Of a DNA stretch of 64,000 nt, positions 51,383 to 60,590 are shown one piece after another. This DNA comes from Pseudosporangium ferrugineum. Lineage in GTDB: Bacteria > Actinomycetota > Actinomycetes > Mycobacteriales > Micromonosporaceae. The translations under genes and the position numbers were made by a program. A model generated the notes under the pieces. That model saw only the letters and a program-made list of their open reading frames with translations. It did no database searches and was not told where the DNA came from. The first letter of the stretch is position 1, and each line of letters starts with the position of its first letter. The stretch spans positions 1 through 64,000 of the forward strand of contig NZ_PVZG01000006.1 of assembly GCF_003002065.1 (NCBI RefSeq). Reading direction: 5' to 3'.

Positions 51383-52249
51383 GTGGCGCTGAGTTCGGAC
51401 GAGGGCGGTCGCTTCGCCGACCTGCTCATGGAGCATGAGGACAGCATCGTCTCGTCCTGGACGGCTGAGGTCGCCGCGTTGCTGCGCGGCCGGCTCAGCC
51501 ACGCGGAGCTGCAACGGCAGACCGCGGAACTGCAGAAGGGCTTCCAGACGGCGCTGGCCGGCGGGGCCCAGGAGCTCACCGACGACTCCGCGGCGGAGCT
51601 GCGGGCCCAGCTCGCCGAGTTGTCCAGCACCCGGGCGCGGCAGGGCTTCACCGCCACCGAGACCGCGGTCAGCGTGTTCGCGCTCAAGGAAGCCGTCCTG
51701 AAGGTCCTGGACGCCGGCGACGGCACCGACGCGGACACGCTGCGGGCGTACGTGGGGCTTTCGGCGTTCGTGGACCGGGCCGGGCTCTTCACCTTCGACA
51801 GCTACGCGCGGGCGCGCGAGGAGCTCATCGCCGACCAGGCGGAGCAGTTGCTCGAGCTCTCCACGCCGGTCGTCAAGCTCTGGGAGGGCGTCGTCGCGGT
51901 GCCCCTGGTCGGCACCCTCGACTCGGCCCGCGCCCAGGTGGTCATGGAGCGCCTGCTGCAGACCCTGGTCGACACCGGCTCGCCGTACGCGATCATCGAC
52001 ATCACCGGCGTCCCCGCCGTCGACACCCAGGTCGCGCAGCACATCCTCAAGACCGTGGTGGCCGCCCGCCTGATGGGCGCCGACTGCATCATCTCCGGCA
52101 TCCGCCCGCAGATCGCCCAGACGATCGTGGCGCTGGGCATCGAGTTCGGCGACATCGCCACCAAGGCCTCGCTCGCGGACGCGCTGCGGCACGTGCTGCG
52201 CAAGACGGGCGACAAGGTGACGCAGAAGCCGTCGCGCCGGGAGGGCTGA
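51383..52249 (+). CDS. rsbR: RsbR-type stressosome co-antagonist
   Basis: A 288-residue protein. The N-terminal helical sensor domain (residues 1-140, with FADLLMEHEDSIVSSWTAEVAALL) resembles the non-heme globin-like RsbR domain, and the C-terminal STAS domain holds the phosphosite Thr in DITGVPAVDTQ and a second in ISGIRPQIAQTIV. Together with RsbS and RsbT it forms the core of a stressosome that senses stress and releases RsbT. GTG 51383 follows GGGAGG. It is the first gene of a six-gene run. Confidence 0.92.
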   Translation: MALSSDEGGRFADLLMEHEDSIVSSWTAEVAALLRGRLSHAELQRQTAELQKGFQTALAGGAQELTDDSAAELRAQLAELSSTRARQGFTATETAVSVFALKEAVLKVLDAGDGTDADTLRAYVGLSAFVDRAGLFTFDSYARAREELIADQAEQLLELSTPVVKLWEGVVAVPLVGTLDSARAQVVMERLLQTLVDTGSPYAIIDITGVPAVDTQVAQHILKTVVAARLMGADCIISGIRPQIAQTIVALGIEFGDIATKASLADALRHVLRKTGDKVTQKPSRREG

Positions 52250-52253
52250 CCCG

Positions 52254-52664
52254 ATGGAACGCGTGCCGGTCCTGAAGATCGGCGACATCCTCCTGGTCTC
52301 CATCCAGATCGACATGGAGGACCAGGTCGCCCTGCAACTGCAGGAGGACCTGGCCGAGCGGATCGTGGCGAGCGGCTGCCACGGCGTGATCATCGACATC
52401 AGCGCGCTCGACATCGTCGACTCGTTCGTGGGGCGGACGCTGGCCACCATCGCCTCGATCTCCCGGGTGCTCGACGCCGAGACGGTCGTCGTCGGCATGC
52501 GGCCCGCCGTGGCGATCACGCTCGTCGAGCTGGGGCTCTCGCTGCCGGGGATCCGCACCGCGCTCAACGTCGAGCTGGGCATGGAGCTGCTCGCCCGGGA
52601 ACGGGCCGAGGACGACGAGGACCGGGACGACGACGCCGACGAGCCGGCGGTCACCACCCCATGA
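52254..52664 (+). CDS. rsbS: RsbS-type STAS stressosome scaffold
   Basis: A 136-residue single-STAS protein. The expected phosphorylated Ser is in IDISALDIVDSFVGRTL, and VGMRPAVAITLVELG is the typical second half. An Asp/Glu-rich tail (AEDDEDRDDDADE) extends beyond the domain, longer than usual. It forms the stressosome core with RsbR and is phosphorylated by RsbT. The stop overlaps the RsbT start by four bases (ATGA). Confidence 0.92.
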   Translation: MERVPVLKIGDILLVSIQIDMEDQVALQLQEDLAERIVASGCHGVIIDISALDIVDSFVGRTLATIASISRVLDAETVVVGMRPAVAITLVELGLSLPGIRTALNVELGMELLARERAEDDEDRDDDADEPAVTTP

Positions 52665-53071
52665 CCGCCGGGGGCGCCGCCGAGCGGATCGCGGTCACCT
52701 CCGACCAGGACGTCGTCCGGGTACGCCAGCTCGTGCGTACGGTAGCGGTCGCGGTGAAGTTGTCACTGGTGGATCAGACCAAGCTGGTGACGGCCGCCAG
52801 CGAACTGGCCCGCAACACCCTCGTCTACGGCGGGGGCGGCACGGTCGAGGTGACCCGCGTCGAGAACGGCCGCCGGGCCGGCATCCAGATCGTTTTCGCC
52901 GACCAGGGGCCGGGTATCCCGGACCTCGACCTGGCCCTCACCGACGGGTACACCACCGGGGGCGGGCTGGGGCTGGGGCTCAGCGGTGCCCGCCGGCTGG
53001 TCGACGAGTTCGCCATCGACACGGCGGTCGGTAAAGGTACGACCATCAGCGTGACCAAGTGGTGCCGATGA
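52661..53071 (+). CDS. rsbT: RsbT-type switch serine/threonine kinase
   Basis: A 136-residue GHKL-ATPase kinase. The N-box ASELARNTLVYGGGG contains the metal-binding Asn, the G1 box is DQGPGIPDL, and the G2 box GGGLGLGLSGARRLVDEF. It phosphorylates RsbR and RsbS, then leaves to activate a downstream partner. It is coupled by ATGA overlaps to the genes before and after. Confidence 0.92.
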   Translation: MTAGGAAERIAVTSDQDVVRVRQLVRTVAVAVKLSLVDQTKLVTAASELARNTLVYGGGGTVEVTRVENGRRAGIQIVFADQGPGIPDLDLALTDGYTTGGGLGLGLSGARRLVDEFAIDTAVGKGTTISVTKWCR

Positions 53072-54099
53072 GCGGAGGCGCGGTGGCTTCGCTACCGGAG
53101 GGACTTCTCGACGCGGGGGTCTGGTTCCGGGTGGAGGAGGCCGCCACGGCCGCCTCGGTGCGCCGCACGGCCGAACGGCTCGCCGCCGAGCTCGGCATGC
53201 CGGAGTCGCGCACCGCGGACCTCTCGATCGTCGCCTCGGAGGCCGCCGGAAACCTGGTGAAGCACGCCGACCAGGGAACGCTGCTGGTGCGGCCGGTCCG
53301 CGACGAGGACCCAGCGGGCATCGAGCTGATCGCGATCGACAAGGGCCCCGGCATGAGCGACGTGCCCCGGTCGATCGGCGACGGCCACTCCACCGCGGGC
53401 ACGCTCGGCATCGGCCTCGGCGCCATCGTCCGCCAGGCGAGCTGGTCGGACCTGCATTCGGTGCCGGGCCGGGGAACGGTGCTCGTCGCGCAGGTGTGGC
53501 CGGGCAGGGCGCCCGCGCCGGCCTGGGCCGCCGGGCTCACCCGCCCGCTGACCGGCGAACCGGTCAGCGGCGACGCGTACGCCTTCCGCACCGCCGACGG
53601 CCGGCGCCAGGTCATGGTGTGTGACGGGCTCGGGCACGGGCGGCTCGCTCACGCGGCTGCTCAGGAGGCCGTACGCGTCTTCCGGGGTGCGCCCGCGCAG
53701 CCGCCCGCTGCGCTTCTGGACCTTTTACACCGTACGCTCGGACACACCCGCGGAGCCGCGATCGCCGTCGCCGAGCTGGACCCCGACGCGGGTCTGGTCC
53801 GCTATGCGGGCCTCGGCAACATCTCCGGCACCGTCCTGTCGCCGGGCGGCGCGCGGCGCGGCATGGTCTCGCTGCCGGGCATCGCCGGGCACCAGCGGCG
53901 GCAGATCCGGGAGTACGACTACCCGCTGGCCCCGGAGGCGGTGGTGCTCATGCACTCCGACGGCGTGGTCGACCGCTGGAAGGTGACCGACTACCCGGCC
54001 CTGTTGTCCCATTCGCCGCAGGTCATCGCGGCGACGGTGCTGCGGGACGCCGGAACGCGGCGCGACGATGCCGGCGTACTCGTGGCCCGGTTGCCATGA
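53068..54099 (+). CDS. RsbX-like phosphatase fused to an RsbW-like ATPase domain
   Basis: A 343-residue protein with two modules. The first 145 residues are a histidine-kinase-like ATPase (SEAAGNLVKHADQGTLLV N-box, IDKGPGMSDV G1 box, TLGIGLGA), and the rest a SpoIIE/PP2C phosphatase core (VMVCDGLGHGRLA, IREYDYPLAPEAVVLMHSDGVVD). In stressosomes RsbX dephosphorylates RsbR and RsbS to reset the complex, and the fused ATPase may add kinase or binding activity. ATG 53068, overlapping RsbT, is preferred to GTG 53059. Confidence 0.85.
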   Translation: MSGGAVASLPEGLLDAGVWFRVEEAATAASVRRTAERLAAELGMPESRTADLSIVASEAAGNLVKHADQGTLLVRPVRDEDPAGIELIAIDKGPGMSDVPRSIGDGHSTAGTLGIGLGAIVRQASWSDLHSVPGRGTVLVAQVWPGRAPAPAWAAGLTRPLTGEPVSGDAYAFRTADGRRQVMVCDGLGHGRLAHAAAQEAVRVFRGAPAQPPAALLDLLHRTLGHTRGAAIAVAELDPDAGLVRYAGLGNISGTVLSPGGARRGMVSLPGIAGHQRRQIREYDYPLAPEAVVLMHSDGVVDRWKVTDYPALLSHSPQVIAATVLRDAGTRRDDAGVLVARLP

Positions 54100-55439
54100 A
54101 ACGGGAGCCGCTGACGCGCATGCGTATCCGATCCGAGCAGGACGTCTTCACCGTCCGGCAGCTCGGACGCGAGGTCGCGCGCGCCGTCGGGCTCGAATCG
54201 CAGGACCAGACCAGGCTCGCCACGGCGCTCAGCGAGGTCGGCCGGCTGCTGGTCGCCGCGGGCCACGAGACGGACGTGGCGTTCACGACGACGACGATCG
54301 GGGTACCTACCCTTCTGGTAGAGATGGCGCATCCGGTTTCCGGGGACGGTGATCGGCTGCGCCTGGAGCTGACCCAGGTGAGTCGCCTGGTCGACACGTT
54401 GGAGGTAGGGGATGGGGAGACCGGTACGGTCGTGCGGATGTCCCGACGTCTGCCGCCGAGCTCACCGGCTCTGACCCCCGGCCGTATGGACGAGATTCGC
54501 GACCGGCTCTCCGGCCACGTGCCGGGTACGCCCCTCGACGAGCTGACGGTGCAGAACCAGCAGCTCATCGCGGCGCTGGACGAGGTACGCGCGCAACGCG
54601 ACGACCTGGCCCGGCTCAACGCCGAGCTGGAGGAGACCAACCGCGGCGTGATGGCGCTGTACCACCAGCTCTCCGACGAGCTGGAGGAGACCAACCGCGG
54701 CGTGGTGGCGCTCTACGCCGAGCTGGACGAGAAGTCGGTGCAGCTGCGCGCCGCCAGCGAGGCGAAGAGCCGCTTCCTGGCGAACGTCAGCCACGAGCTG
54801 CGCGCCCCGGTCACCGCCATCATCGGCCTGGGGCGGCTGCTCACCGACGAAGCGTCCGACAAGCTCACCGAGGAGCAGTCGCGCCAGGTCGAACTGATCC
54901 GCGCGTCCGCCTCGGACCTGCTGTCGCTGGTCAACGACCTGCTCGACCTCGCCAAGGCGGAGGCGGGCCGGATCGAGCCGGAGTGGTCCGACGTGGACCT
55001 CAAGGCGGTCTTCGGCCAGCTCCGCGGCACCCTGCGACCGCTCGCCACCCGGCCCGAGGTCGAGTTCATCGTGGACGAGCCGGCGGTGCCGCGCCTGCGC
55101 TCGGACGAGGTGCTGCTCGCCCAGATCCTGCGTAACCTGCTGACGAACGCGATCAAGTTCACGGCGGAGGGCTCGGTGCGGCTCAGCGTGGCCGCGGTCG
55201 GCGACGACGTCGAGTTCACGGTCGCGGACACCGGCACCGGCATCCCGCCCGATCTGCACGAACGCATCTTCGAGGAGTTCTATCAGGTGCCCGGCAGCCA
55301 GGCGTTGAGCGGCAAGGGCACGGGCCTCGGCCTTCCGTACGCCCGCCGCCTCGTCGGCATCCTCGGCGGTGCCCTGCGCGTCTCGTCCGCACCCGGCGAG
55401 GGCAGCACGTTCGTCGTCTCGCTGCCGGTGTCGCCATGA
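54096..55439 (+). CDS. sensor histidine kinase with degenerate RsbT-like N-terminus
   Basis: A 447-residue protein. Residues 8-110 (RIRSEQDVFTVRQLGREVAR ... ALSEVGRLLVAAG) resemble RsbT of the same operon, but the N-box Asn is lost, so it is probably a binding domain. A coiled-coil then carries a duplicated sequence LEETNRGVMALYHQL/LEETNRGVVALYAEL, followed by HisKA (FLANVSHELRAPVTAIIG, His phosphosite) and HATPase (LRNLLTNAIKFTAEGS, DTGTGIPPDL, GKGTGLGL). It lacks membrane helices and probably takes its signal from the stressosome and passes it to the next gene product. Confidence 0.88.
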   Translation: MKREPLTRMRIRSEQDVFTVRQLGREVARAVGLESQDQTRLATALSEVGRLLVAAGHETDVAFTTTTIGVPTLLVEMAHPVSGDGDRLRLELTQVSRLVDTLEVGDGETGTVVRMSRRLPPSSPALTPGRMDEIRDRLSGHVPGTPLDELTVQNQQLIAALDEVRAQRDDLARLNAELEETNRGVMALYHQLSDELEETNRGVVALYAELDEKSVQLRAASEAKSRFLANVSHELRAPVTAIIGLGRLLTDEASDKLTEEQSRQVELIRASASDLLSLVNDLLDLAKAEAGRIEPEWSDVDLKAVFGQLRGTLRPLATRPEVEFIVDEPAVPRLRSDEVLLAQILRNLLTNAIKFTAEGSVRLSVAAVGDDVEFTVADTGTGIPPDLHERIFEEFYQVPGSQALSGKGTGLGLPYARRLVGILGGALRVSSAPGEGSTFVVSLPVSP

Positions 55440-56974
55440 CTCCGGCCACCGTCCTGGTGGTCGACGACAGCGCCACCAAGAGGTACCTCCTGGTGAGCTG
55501 GCTGTCGCGGGCCGGGTTCACGGTGGTCGAGGCGGAGACCGGCGGGGCCGCGCTCGCGACGCTCGGCGAGACCGAGGTCGACCTGGTCGTGCTCGACGTG
55601 AAGCTGCCGGACATGAGCGGCTTCGAGGTCTGCGAGAGAATCAAGACCGATCCCGAGTACGGCGTACTGCCCGTGATCCACGTCTCGGCGCACGCGGTGG
55701 ACGTGGTCGACCGCACGCAGGGGCTCAACCGTGGCGCGGACGCGTACCTGGTCGAGCCGATCGAGCCGGACGAGCTGATCGCCACCTCCCAGGCGGTGCT
55801 GCGCTACTACCGGGCCCGCCAGCGCGCCGAGTCGCTGGCCGCCCGCATGATCAAGCTGGCCGAGACCACCCTGGCGATCAACGCGGCGTCGACGCTGGTC
55901 GGCCTCCTGCAGGCGGCGGCGGACGGCGCCTACCAGATCTTCGGCGGCCCGGTCGTGGTGGTCGCGGAGACGGCGGACGGCGACGGCCTCGCCGCGATCG
56001 CGGACGGCCATCCCGCCGCGGTGCGCCCGTGGACGGTCGAGCACCACGAAACGGCGGTCGGTTCCACCGTACGCACGGAGCAGCCGACGGCCTGGACCCT
56101 GGTCGACTGGCCGGACCAGGAATCCGTGGCGGTGGCCTCGGCCAAACTCCGCGCCGACCGCACGCCGGTGTACGTCGCGGTGGCGAGCAGTTCCCAGACC
56201 CCCGGCTTCCCGGTCCTGCGCCAGCTCTCCCAGGCCGTCGCCGCCGCGGTCGAGGCGCAACGCTCGTACGACGAGGAGCACCGCATCGCGGTCACCCTCC
56301 AGCGCAGCCTCCTCCAGTCCCGCCTCCCCGACGTGCCCGGCCTGGAACTGGCGGTCCGCTACGAGCCGGCGGGCGCCCAGACCGAGGTGGGCGGCGACTT
56401 CTACGAACTGACCATGCTGGACGGCCGCCTCCTGGTGGCGATCGGCGACGTCGCCGGCCACTCCCTGCACGCGGCAACCGTGATGGCCGAGCTCCGCCAC
56501 GCGGTCCGCGCGTACGCGGTGGAGGGCCACCCGCCGGGAGCGGTCCTCGAACTGGTCAACCGCTTCATGCGCACGGTCCTGCCGACGGAATCGGCGACCC
56601 TCTGCCTCCTGACCCTCGAACCGGACACCGGCCGGGTCAGACTGGCCAGCGCGGGCCACCTCCCGCCGCTCCTCCACGTGGACGGCAGCAACGCCCGCTT
56701 CCTGAACCCGCGCGGCCCGCTGCTCGGCATCAACGCCCCCCGCCCGGAGGACCTGGAGTTCGTGATCCCCCGCGGCGGCACCCTGGTCCTCTACACGGAC
56801 GGCCTGATCGAACGCCGCGACAGCGACATCGACGTCGGCCTGTCAGCGTTGTCCGCGTGCGCGAGCCGGGTGGAAACGAGCCTGGACGCGTTCTGCCAGC
56901 GGCTCCTGGTGCAGCTGGCTGGCGCGGGCGAACAGGCGGACGACATCGCGGTGGTCGCCCTCCGCCGCAGCTGA
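55436..56974 (+). CDS. response regulator with GAF-like and SpoIIE/PP2C phosphatase domains
   Basis: A 512-residue protein. The receiver domain has the acidic pair VDDS (Asp10, Asp11) and phosphosite Asp54 in VVLDVKLPDMSG, but the conserved Lys near residue 105 is replaced: the usual KP is EP in YLVEPIEPDEL. A central GAF-like region (residues about 140-270) and a C-terminal PP2C/SpoIIE domain follow (EVGGDFYELTMLDGRLLVAIGDVAGHSLHAA; LVLYTDGLIERR). It probably dephosphorylates an anti-anti-sigma factor when its receiver is activated by the kinase before it. Confidence 0.88.
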   Translation: MTPATVLVVDDSATKRYLLVSWLSRAGFTVVEAETGGAALATLGETEVDLVVLDVKLPDMSGFEVCERIKTDPEYGVLPVIHVSAHAVDVVDRTQGLNRGADAYLVEPIEPDELIATSQAVLRYYRARQRAESLAARMIKLAETTLAINAASTLVGLLQAAADGAYQIFGGPVVVVAETADGDGLAAIADGHPAAVRPWTVEHHETAVGSTVRTEQPTAWTLVDWPDQESVAVASAKLRADRTPVYVAVASSSQTPGFPVLRQLSQAVAAAVEAQRSYDEEHRIAVTLQRSLLQSRLPDVPGLELAVRYEPAGAQTEVGGDFYELTMLDGRLLVAIGDVAGHSLHAATVMAELRHAVRAYAVEGHPPGAVLELVNRFMRTVLPTESATLCLLTLEPDTGRVRLASAGHLPPLLHVDGSNARFLNPRGPLLGINAPRPEDLEFVIPRGGTLVLYTDGLIERRDSDIDVGLSALSACASRVETSLDAFCQRLLVQLAGAGEQADDIAVVALRRS

Positions 56975-57042
56975 CCCCGACCCGCGTCCCGCCTCGGCCC
57001 CGCCCGGCCCGGCGTGGGAGCCGGGTGCGGGTGGGTGGGCGG

Positions 57043-59118
57043 TCAGGCCAGGCCGACCGTGTCGAGGATCCAGGCCGTCACGAAGGCCTCCTCCTTCCAG
57101 GAGTCGTAGCGTCCGCTCGGGCCGCCGTGCCCCGCGCCCATCTCCGTCTTCAGCAGGTACGTCCCGTCCGGCGCCGTGGCGCGCAACCGGGCGATCCACT
57201 TGGCCGGCTCGTGGTACAGCACGCGGGTGTCGTTGATGCTGGTCACCGCCAGGATCGCCGGATACTTCAGCTTCGCGACGTTCTCGTACGGGCTGTAGGA
57301 CTTCATGTAGGCGTACACGTCGGCGTTCTCCAGCGGGTTGCCCCACTCCTCCCACTCCGTGACGGTCAGCGGCAGCGACGGGTCGAGGATGGAGGTGAGC
57401 GGGTCGACGAACGGCACCTGCGCGACGATGCCGGCGAACGCGTCCGGCGCCAGGTTGGCCACCGCGCCCATCAGGAGGCCGCCGGCCGAACCGCCGCGCG
57501 CCACGATGCGCTCCGGGCTGGTCCACGACGACCGCACCAGGCTCCGCGCGCACGCCACGAAGTCCGTGAACGTGTTCTTCTTGGTCAGCATCTTGCCGTC
57601 CTCGTACCACCGGCGGCCCATCTCGCCGCCGCCACGGACGTGCGCGATCGCGTAGACCATGCCCCGGTCCAGCAGGGACAGCCGGGCGATGGAGAAATAC
57701 GGGTCCATGCTGATCTCGTACGAGCCGTAGCCGTACAGGAGCAGTGGCGCCGTCCCGTTCCGCGGGGTGCCCTTGCGCGCCACGATCGAGATCGGCACCC
57801 GCGTGCCGTCGTCCGCCACCGCCCACTCCCGGAACTGCTCGTACGCGTCCGGGTCGAAGTCGCCGAGCACCGCCTTGCGCTTGCGCAGCACCATTGCGCG
57901 GGTGATCAGGTCCACGTCGTACACCGAATCCGGCGTGACCATCGACGTGTACGAGATGCGCACGAGGTTGGTGTCGTACTCCGGGTTGTTGGAGAGGCCC
58001 ACGCTGTAGAGCGGCTCGGGAAACTCCATGTCGTACGAGTCGGTGCTGCCGTCGGTGATCACCCGCAGCCCGGTGAGCCCGTCGCGGCGTAGGGAGACGA
58101 CGAGGTGCCGCTGGAACGCGTCGACCGCCTCGAGCCGGGTGCCCGGGGTGTGCGGGATCAGCTCCACCCAATCGCCCGGATTGTCCACCGAGGTGTACGC
58201 CAGCGCGAAGTCCTCGGCGTTCTCGTTGTGCAGGATCAGGAAGCGGTGCCCGTGGTGCTCGATCGAATACTCGACGCCCTGCACCCGCTCCCGGATCACG
58301 GCGGGCCCGGCCGTGGGGTTGTCCGCGGCGATCACGCGTACCTCGGAGGTGACCTTGCTGTTGGCGTCGATGACGATGAACTTCTCGCTGCGGCTGAGCT
58401 CGACGCCGACCCAGAACCGCTCGTCGGCCTCCTCGTAGACGATCACGTCGTCGGCCGCCGGCTGCCCGACGGTGTGCCGCCACACCCGCCACGGCCGCCA
58501 CGCGTCGTCCACCGTGATGTAGAACAGCGTCGACCCGTCCGCCGACCAGGCGCTGCCGTAGAACGTGTCCGGGACCTCGTCGGCGAACGTCTCGCCCGTA
58601 CGCAGATCCTTGACCTTCAGCACGAACCGCTCGTCGCCGTCGAAGTCGACCGAGTAAGCCAGGCGGGTGCCGTCAGGTGTGACGTCGAACGTGCCGAGCG
58701 CGAAGAACTTCTTGCCCTCCGCCAGCTCGTTGCCGTCGAGCAGCACCTCCTCGCCGGGCAGCGGCGCCCCGTCGCCGGTGGCCGGCGGATCGACCTCGTC
58801 CGGGCCGGCCGCGACGCGGCACTGGATGCCATACTGCTTGCCCTCGACCGTGCGCGTGTAATACCAGTAACCGCCCTTGCGCTGGGGCACGGACAGATCG
58901 GTCTCCTGGGTGCGGCCCTTGATCTCCTCGAAGATCGTGCTCCGCAGCCCCTCCAGGTGGGCGGTCGCCCGCTTCGTCCAGGCGTTCTCCGCCTCGAGAT
59001 AGGCGATCGTGTCCGGATTCTCCTTGTCGGCAAGCCAGGAGAACTCGTCGGTGACCGTGTCGCCGTGGAAGGTGCGCTCGGTGGGCGCCTGGCGGACCGC
59101 GGGCGGGGTCGTGGGCAT
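57043..59118 (-). CDS. ptrB: oligopeptidase B (S9 prolyl oligopeptidase family)
   Basis: A 691-residue cytoplasmic serine peptidase that cuts short peptides after basic residues. The catalytic Ser lies in RIVARGGSAGGLLMGAVAN, the Asp region is NDTRVLYHEP, and the His is in GAGHGGPSGRYDS. The N-terminal part is a beta-propeller-like sequence starting with the TFHGDTVTDEFSWLADKENP motif seen in this family. ATG 59118 gives the usual length of about 690; the longer frame to 59232 lacks family similarity. No neighbour explains its substrates. Confidence 0.93.
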   Translation of the reverse strand: MPTTPPAVRQAPTERTFHGDTVTDEFSWLADKENPDTIAYLEAENAWTKRATAHLEGLRSTIFEEIKGRTQETDLSVPQRKGGYWYYTRTVEGKQYGIQCRVAAGPDEVDPPATGDGAPLPGEEVLLDGNELAEGKKFFALGTFDVTPDGTRLAYSVDFDGDERFVLKVKDLRTGETFADEVPDTFYGSAWSADGSTLFYITVDDAWRPWRVWRHTVGQPAADDVIVYEEADERFWVGVELSRSEKFIVIDANSKVTSEVRVIAADNPTAGPAVIRERVQGVEYSIEHHGHRFLILHNENAEDFALAYTSVDNPGDWVELIPHTPGTRLEAVDAFQRHLVVSLRRDGLTGLRVITDGSTDSYDMEFPEPLYSVGLSNNPEYDTNLVRISYTSMVTPDSVYDVDLITRAMVLRKRKAVLGDFDPDAYEQFREWAVADDGTRVPISIVARKGTPRNGTAPLLLYGYGSYEISMDPYFSIARLSLLDRGMVYAIAHVRGGGEMGRRWYEDGKMLTKKNTFTDFVACARSLVRSSWTSPERIVARGGSAGGLLMGAVANLAPDAFAGIVAQVPFVDPLTSILDPSLPLTVTEWEEWGNPLENADVYAYMKSYSPYENVAKLKYPAILAVTSINDTRVLYHEPAKWIARLRATAPDGTYLLKTEMGAGHGGPSGRYDSWKEEAFVTAWILDTVGLA

Positions 59119-59288
59119 GTCGGTCGTCACGGTTGTCCACGTTACCGGTCGATCCGGGGCCGATCGCGTTATCCACAGGCATGCCTCGCCCGGTGCCCCA
59201 CGGCCGGACGGCTCCCCGGACCGTTCGAACATGTGTACGATGTGCCAGAGTGGACGATCTCCGGAGCGATCAACGCGGGGGAGGTGCG

Positions 59289-60443
59289 ATGGGGACGGAT
59301 CTGCCCGCCCGTGAGCCGCTGCTGCGAGCCTTGATCGACATCTGCGGCCCGGACTTCGCCCGCCGGGCCGGAGCGCCCGATGCCGTCGCCGGCCGCCGCG
59401 CCAGCTTCGTGGCGGCCCCGGCCACCACCCAGGCGGTCGCCGACACCATGGGCCTGGCCGCCGAGCGGGGCCTGGCGGTCATCCCGCGAGGTTCCGGATC
59501 CAAAATCGACTGGGGTACGCCCCCGCCCGGCGTCGACCTGATCCTCGACACGAGCCGCCTCGACGGCATCTGGAACCACGACGTCCGCGCGATGACGGCC
59601 GAGGTCGGCGCCGGCACGCCCCTCAAAGCTGTCCAGGCGGCACTCGCCCTCCGCGGCCAGCGCCTCGCGACGGACCCGCCGTCCCCCTCGGCAACCCTCG
59701 GCGGCATGCTCGCCCTGAACGAGACCGGCCCGCTGCGCCACCGCTTCGGCACGGCGGCCCACCAGGTCAACCACATCGCGTACGTGACGAGCAAAGGCGA
59801 AGCAGCCACCTCCGACGGCGAGAACGGCCGCCCCGGCATCGCAGAGATCGACGGCGTGATCCTCTCCGCCCAGGTCCACGTCGAGCCCCTGCCCTCGGCC
59901 CGCCGCTGGGTGACAGCCCCGGTCACCAGCCCCCGCGACATCTACGAACTCGTCCAGGAAACCCTCACCCGCCGCCTCACCCCGAGCGCCATCGAGGTCG
60001 ACCTATCGGCAACCCCACCCTCCGGAGTCCTCGCGGTCCTGCTGGAAGGAGACCCGCCGGACGTGACCGACCGAGCCACCCGCCTCGAAAAGGCCTTCGG
60101 CCCGGACGCGACAACTTCCCCCCTCGCCCCACCCTGGTGGGGCCGCTACCCCTTCACCCCGGCCGACGTGGCCCTGCGCATCGAGGTCCCGACCGCAGAC
60201 CTCCAGGCCGCGGTGTACGCCCTCCGCGACGTCGCGGGAATGCCCGTCCCGGTCCGAGGCTCGGCCGGAAGGGGAACGGTCCACGCGGTGCTCCCGGGCA
60301 CCCTCCCCCCGGAAAGGGTGGAAGGCATCCTGGACGCGGTGCGAGGCGTCCTGCTGGCAAGGGGCGGGCAATGCGTGGTGGTGGCCGCCCCCCGAGAAAT
60401 CGGAGAGGAGCTGGACATGGCCAGCCGCCACGACATGTTCTAA
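59289..60443 (+). CDS. FAD-binding oxidoreductase, GlcE-like
   Basis: A 384-residue flavoprotein with the FAD_binding_4 (PCMH) fold: VIPRGSGSKIDWG binds FAD, and TAEVGAGTPLKAVQAALALRGQRLATDPPSPSATLGGMLALNETGP is its second half (positions about 98-140). The protein is most like glycolate oxidase subunit GlcE, but GlcD and GlcF are not next to it, so the substrate is open. GGGGGAGG before ATG 59289 fixes the start. The gene ends just before a tandem-repeat region. Confidence 0.87.
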   Translation: MGTDLPAREPLLRALIDICGPDFARRAGAPDAVAGRRASFVAAPATTQAVADTMGLAAERGLAVIPRGSGSKIDWGTPPPGVDLILDTSRLDGIWNHDVRAMTAEVGAGTPLKAVQAALALRGQRLATDPPSPSATLGGMLALNETGPLRHRFGTAAHQVNHIAYVTSKGEAATSDGENGRPGIAEIDGVILSAQVHVEPLPSARRWVTAPVTSPRDIYELVQETLTRRLTPSAIEVDLSATPPSGVLAVLLEGDPPDVTDRATRLEKAFGPDATTSPLAPPWWGRYPFTPADVALRIEVPTADLQAAVYALRDVAGMPVPVRGSAGRGTVHAVLPGTLPPERVEGILDAVRGVLLARGGQCVVVAAPREIGEELDMASRHDMF

Positions 60444-60480
60444 CCGCTGCCGCTGCCGCTGCCGCTGCCGCTGCCGCTGC
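60444..60480. repeat. 6-bp CCGCTG tandem repeat, 6 copies
   Basis: CCGCTG is repeated without error directly after the TAA stop of the flavoprotein gene. It merges into the 16-bp array that follows. Confidence 0.9.
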
Positions 60481-60590
60481 TCGCGTGGCTCGTGGCTCGC
60501 GTGGCTCGTGGCTCGCGTGGCTCGTGGCTCGCGTGGCTCGTGGCTCGCGTGGCTCGTGGCTCGCGTGGCTCGTGGCTCGCGTGTTCGTGC
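60479..60590. repeat. 16-bp tandem repeat GCTCGCGTGGCTCGTG, about 6.5 copies
   Basis: Six identical copies from 60479 to 60574 with a diverged last copy. The unit is itself two similar 8-base halves (GCTCGCGT/GGCTCGTG). The perfect identity of the copies means recent expansion or contraction by slippage. No spacers, so it is not CRISPR. Confidence 0.9.

Noticed and set aside
60444..60590. CRISPR array
   Set aside because: Direct units without unique spacers and no cas genes. The same holds for the other tandem arrays in the window.
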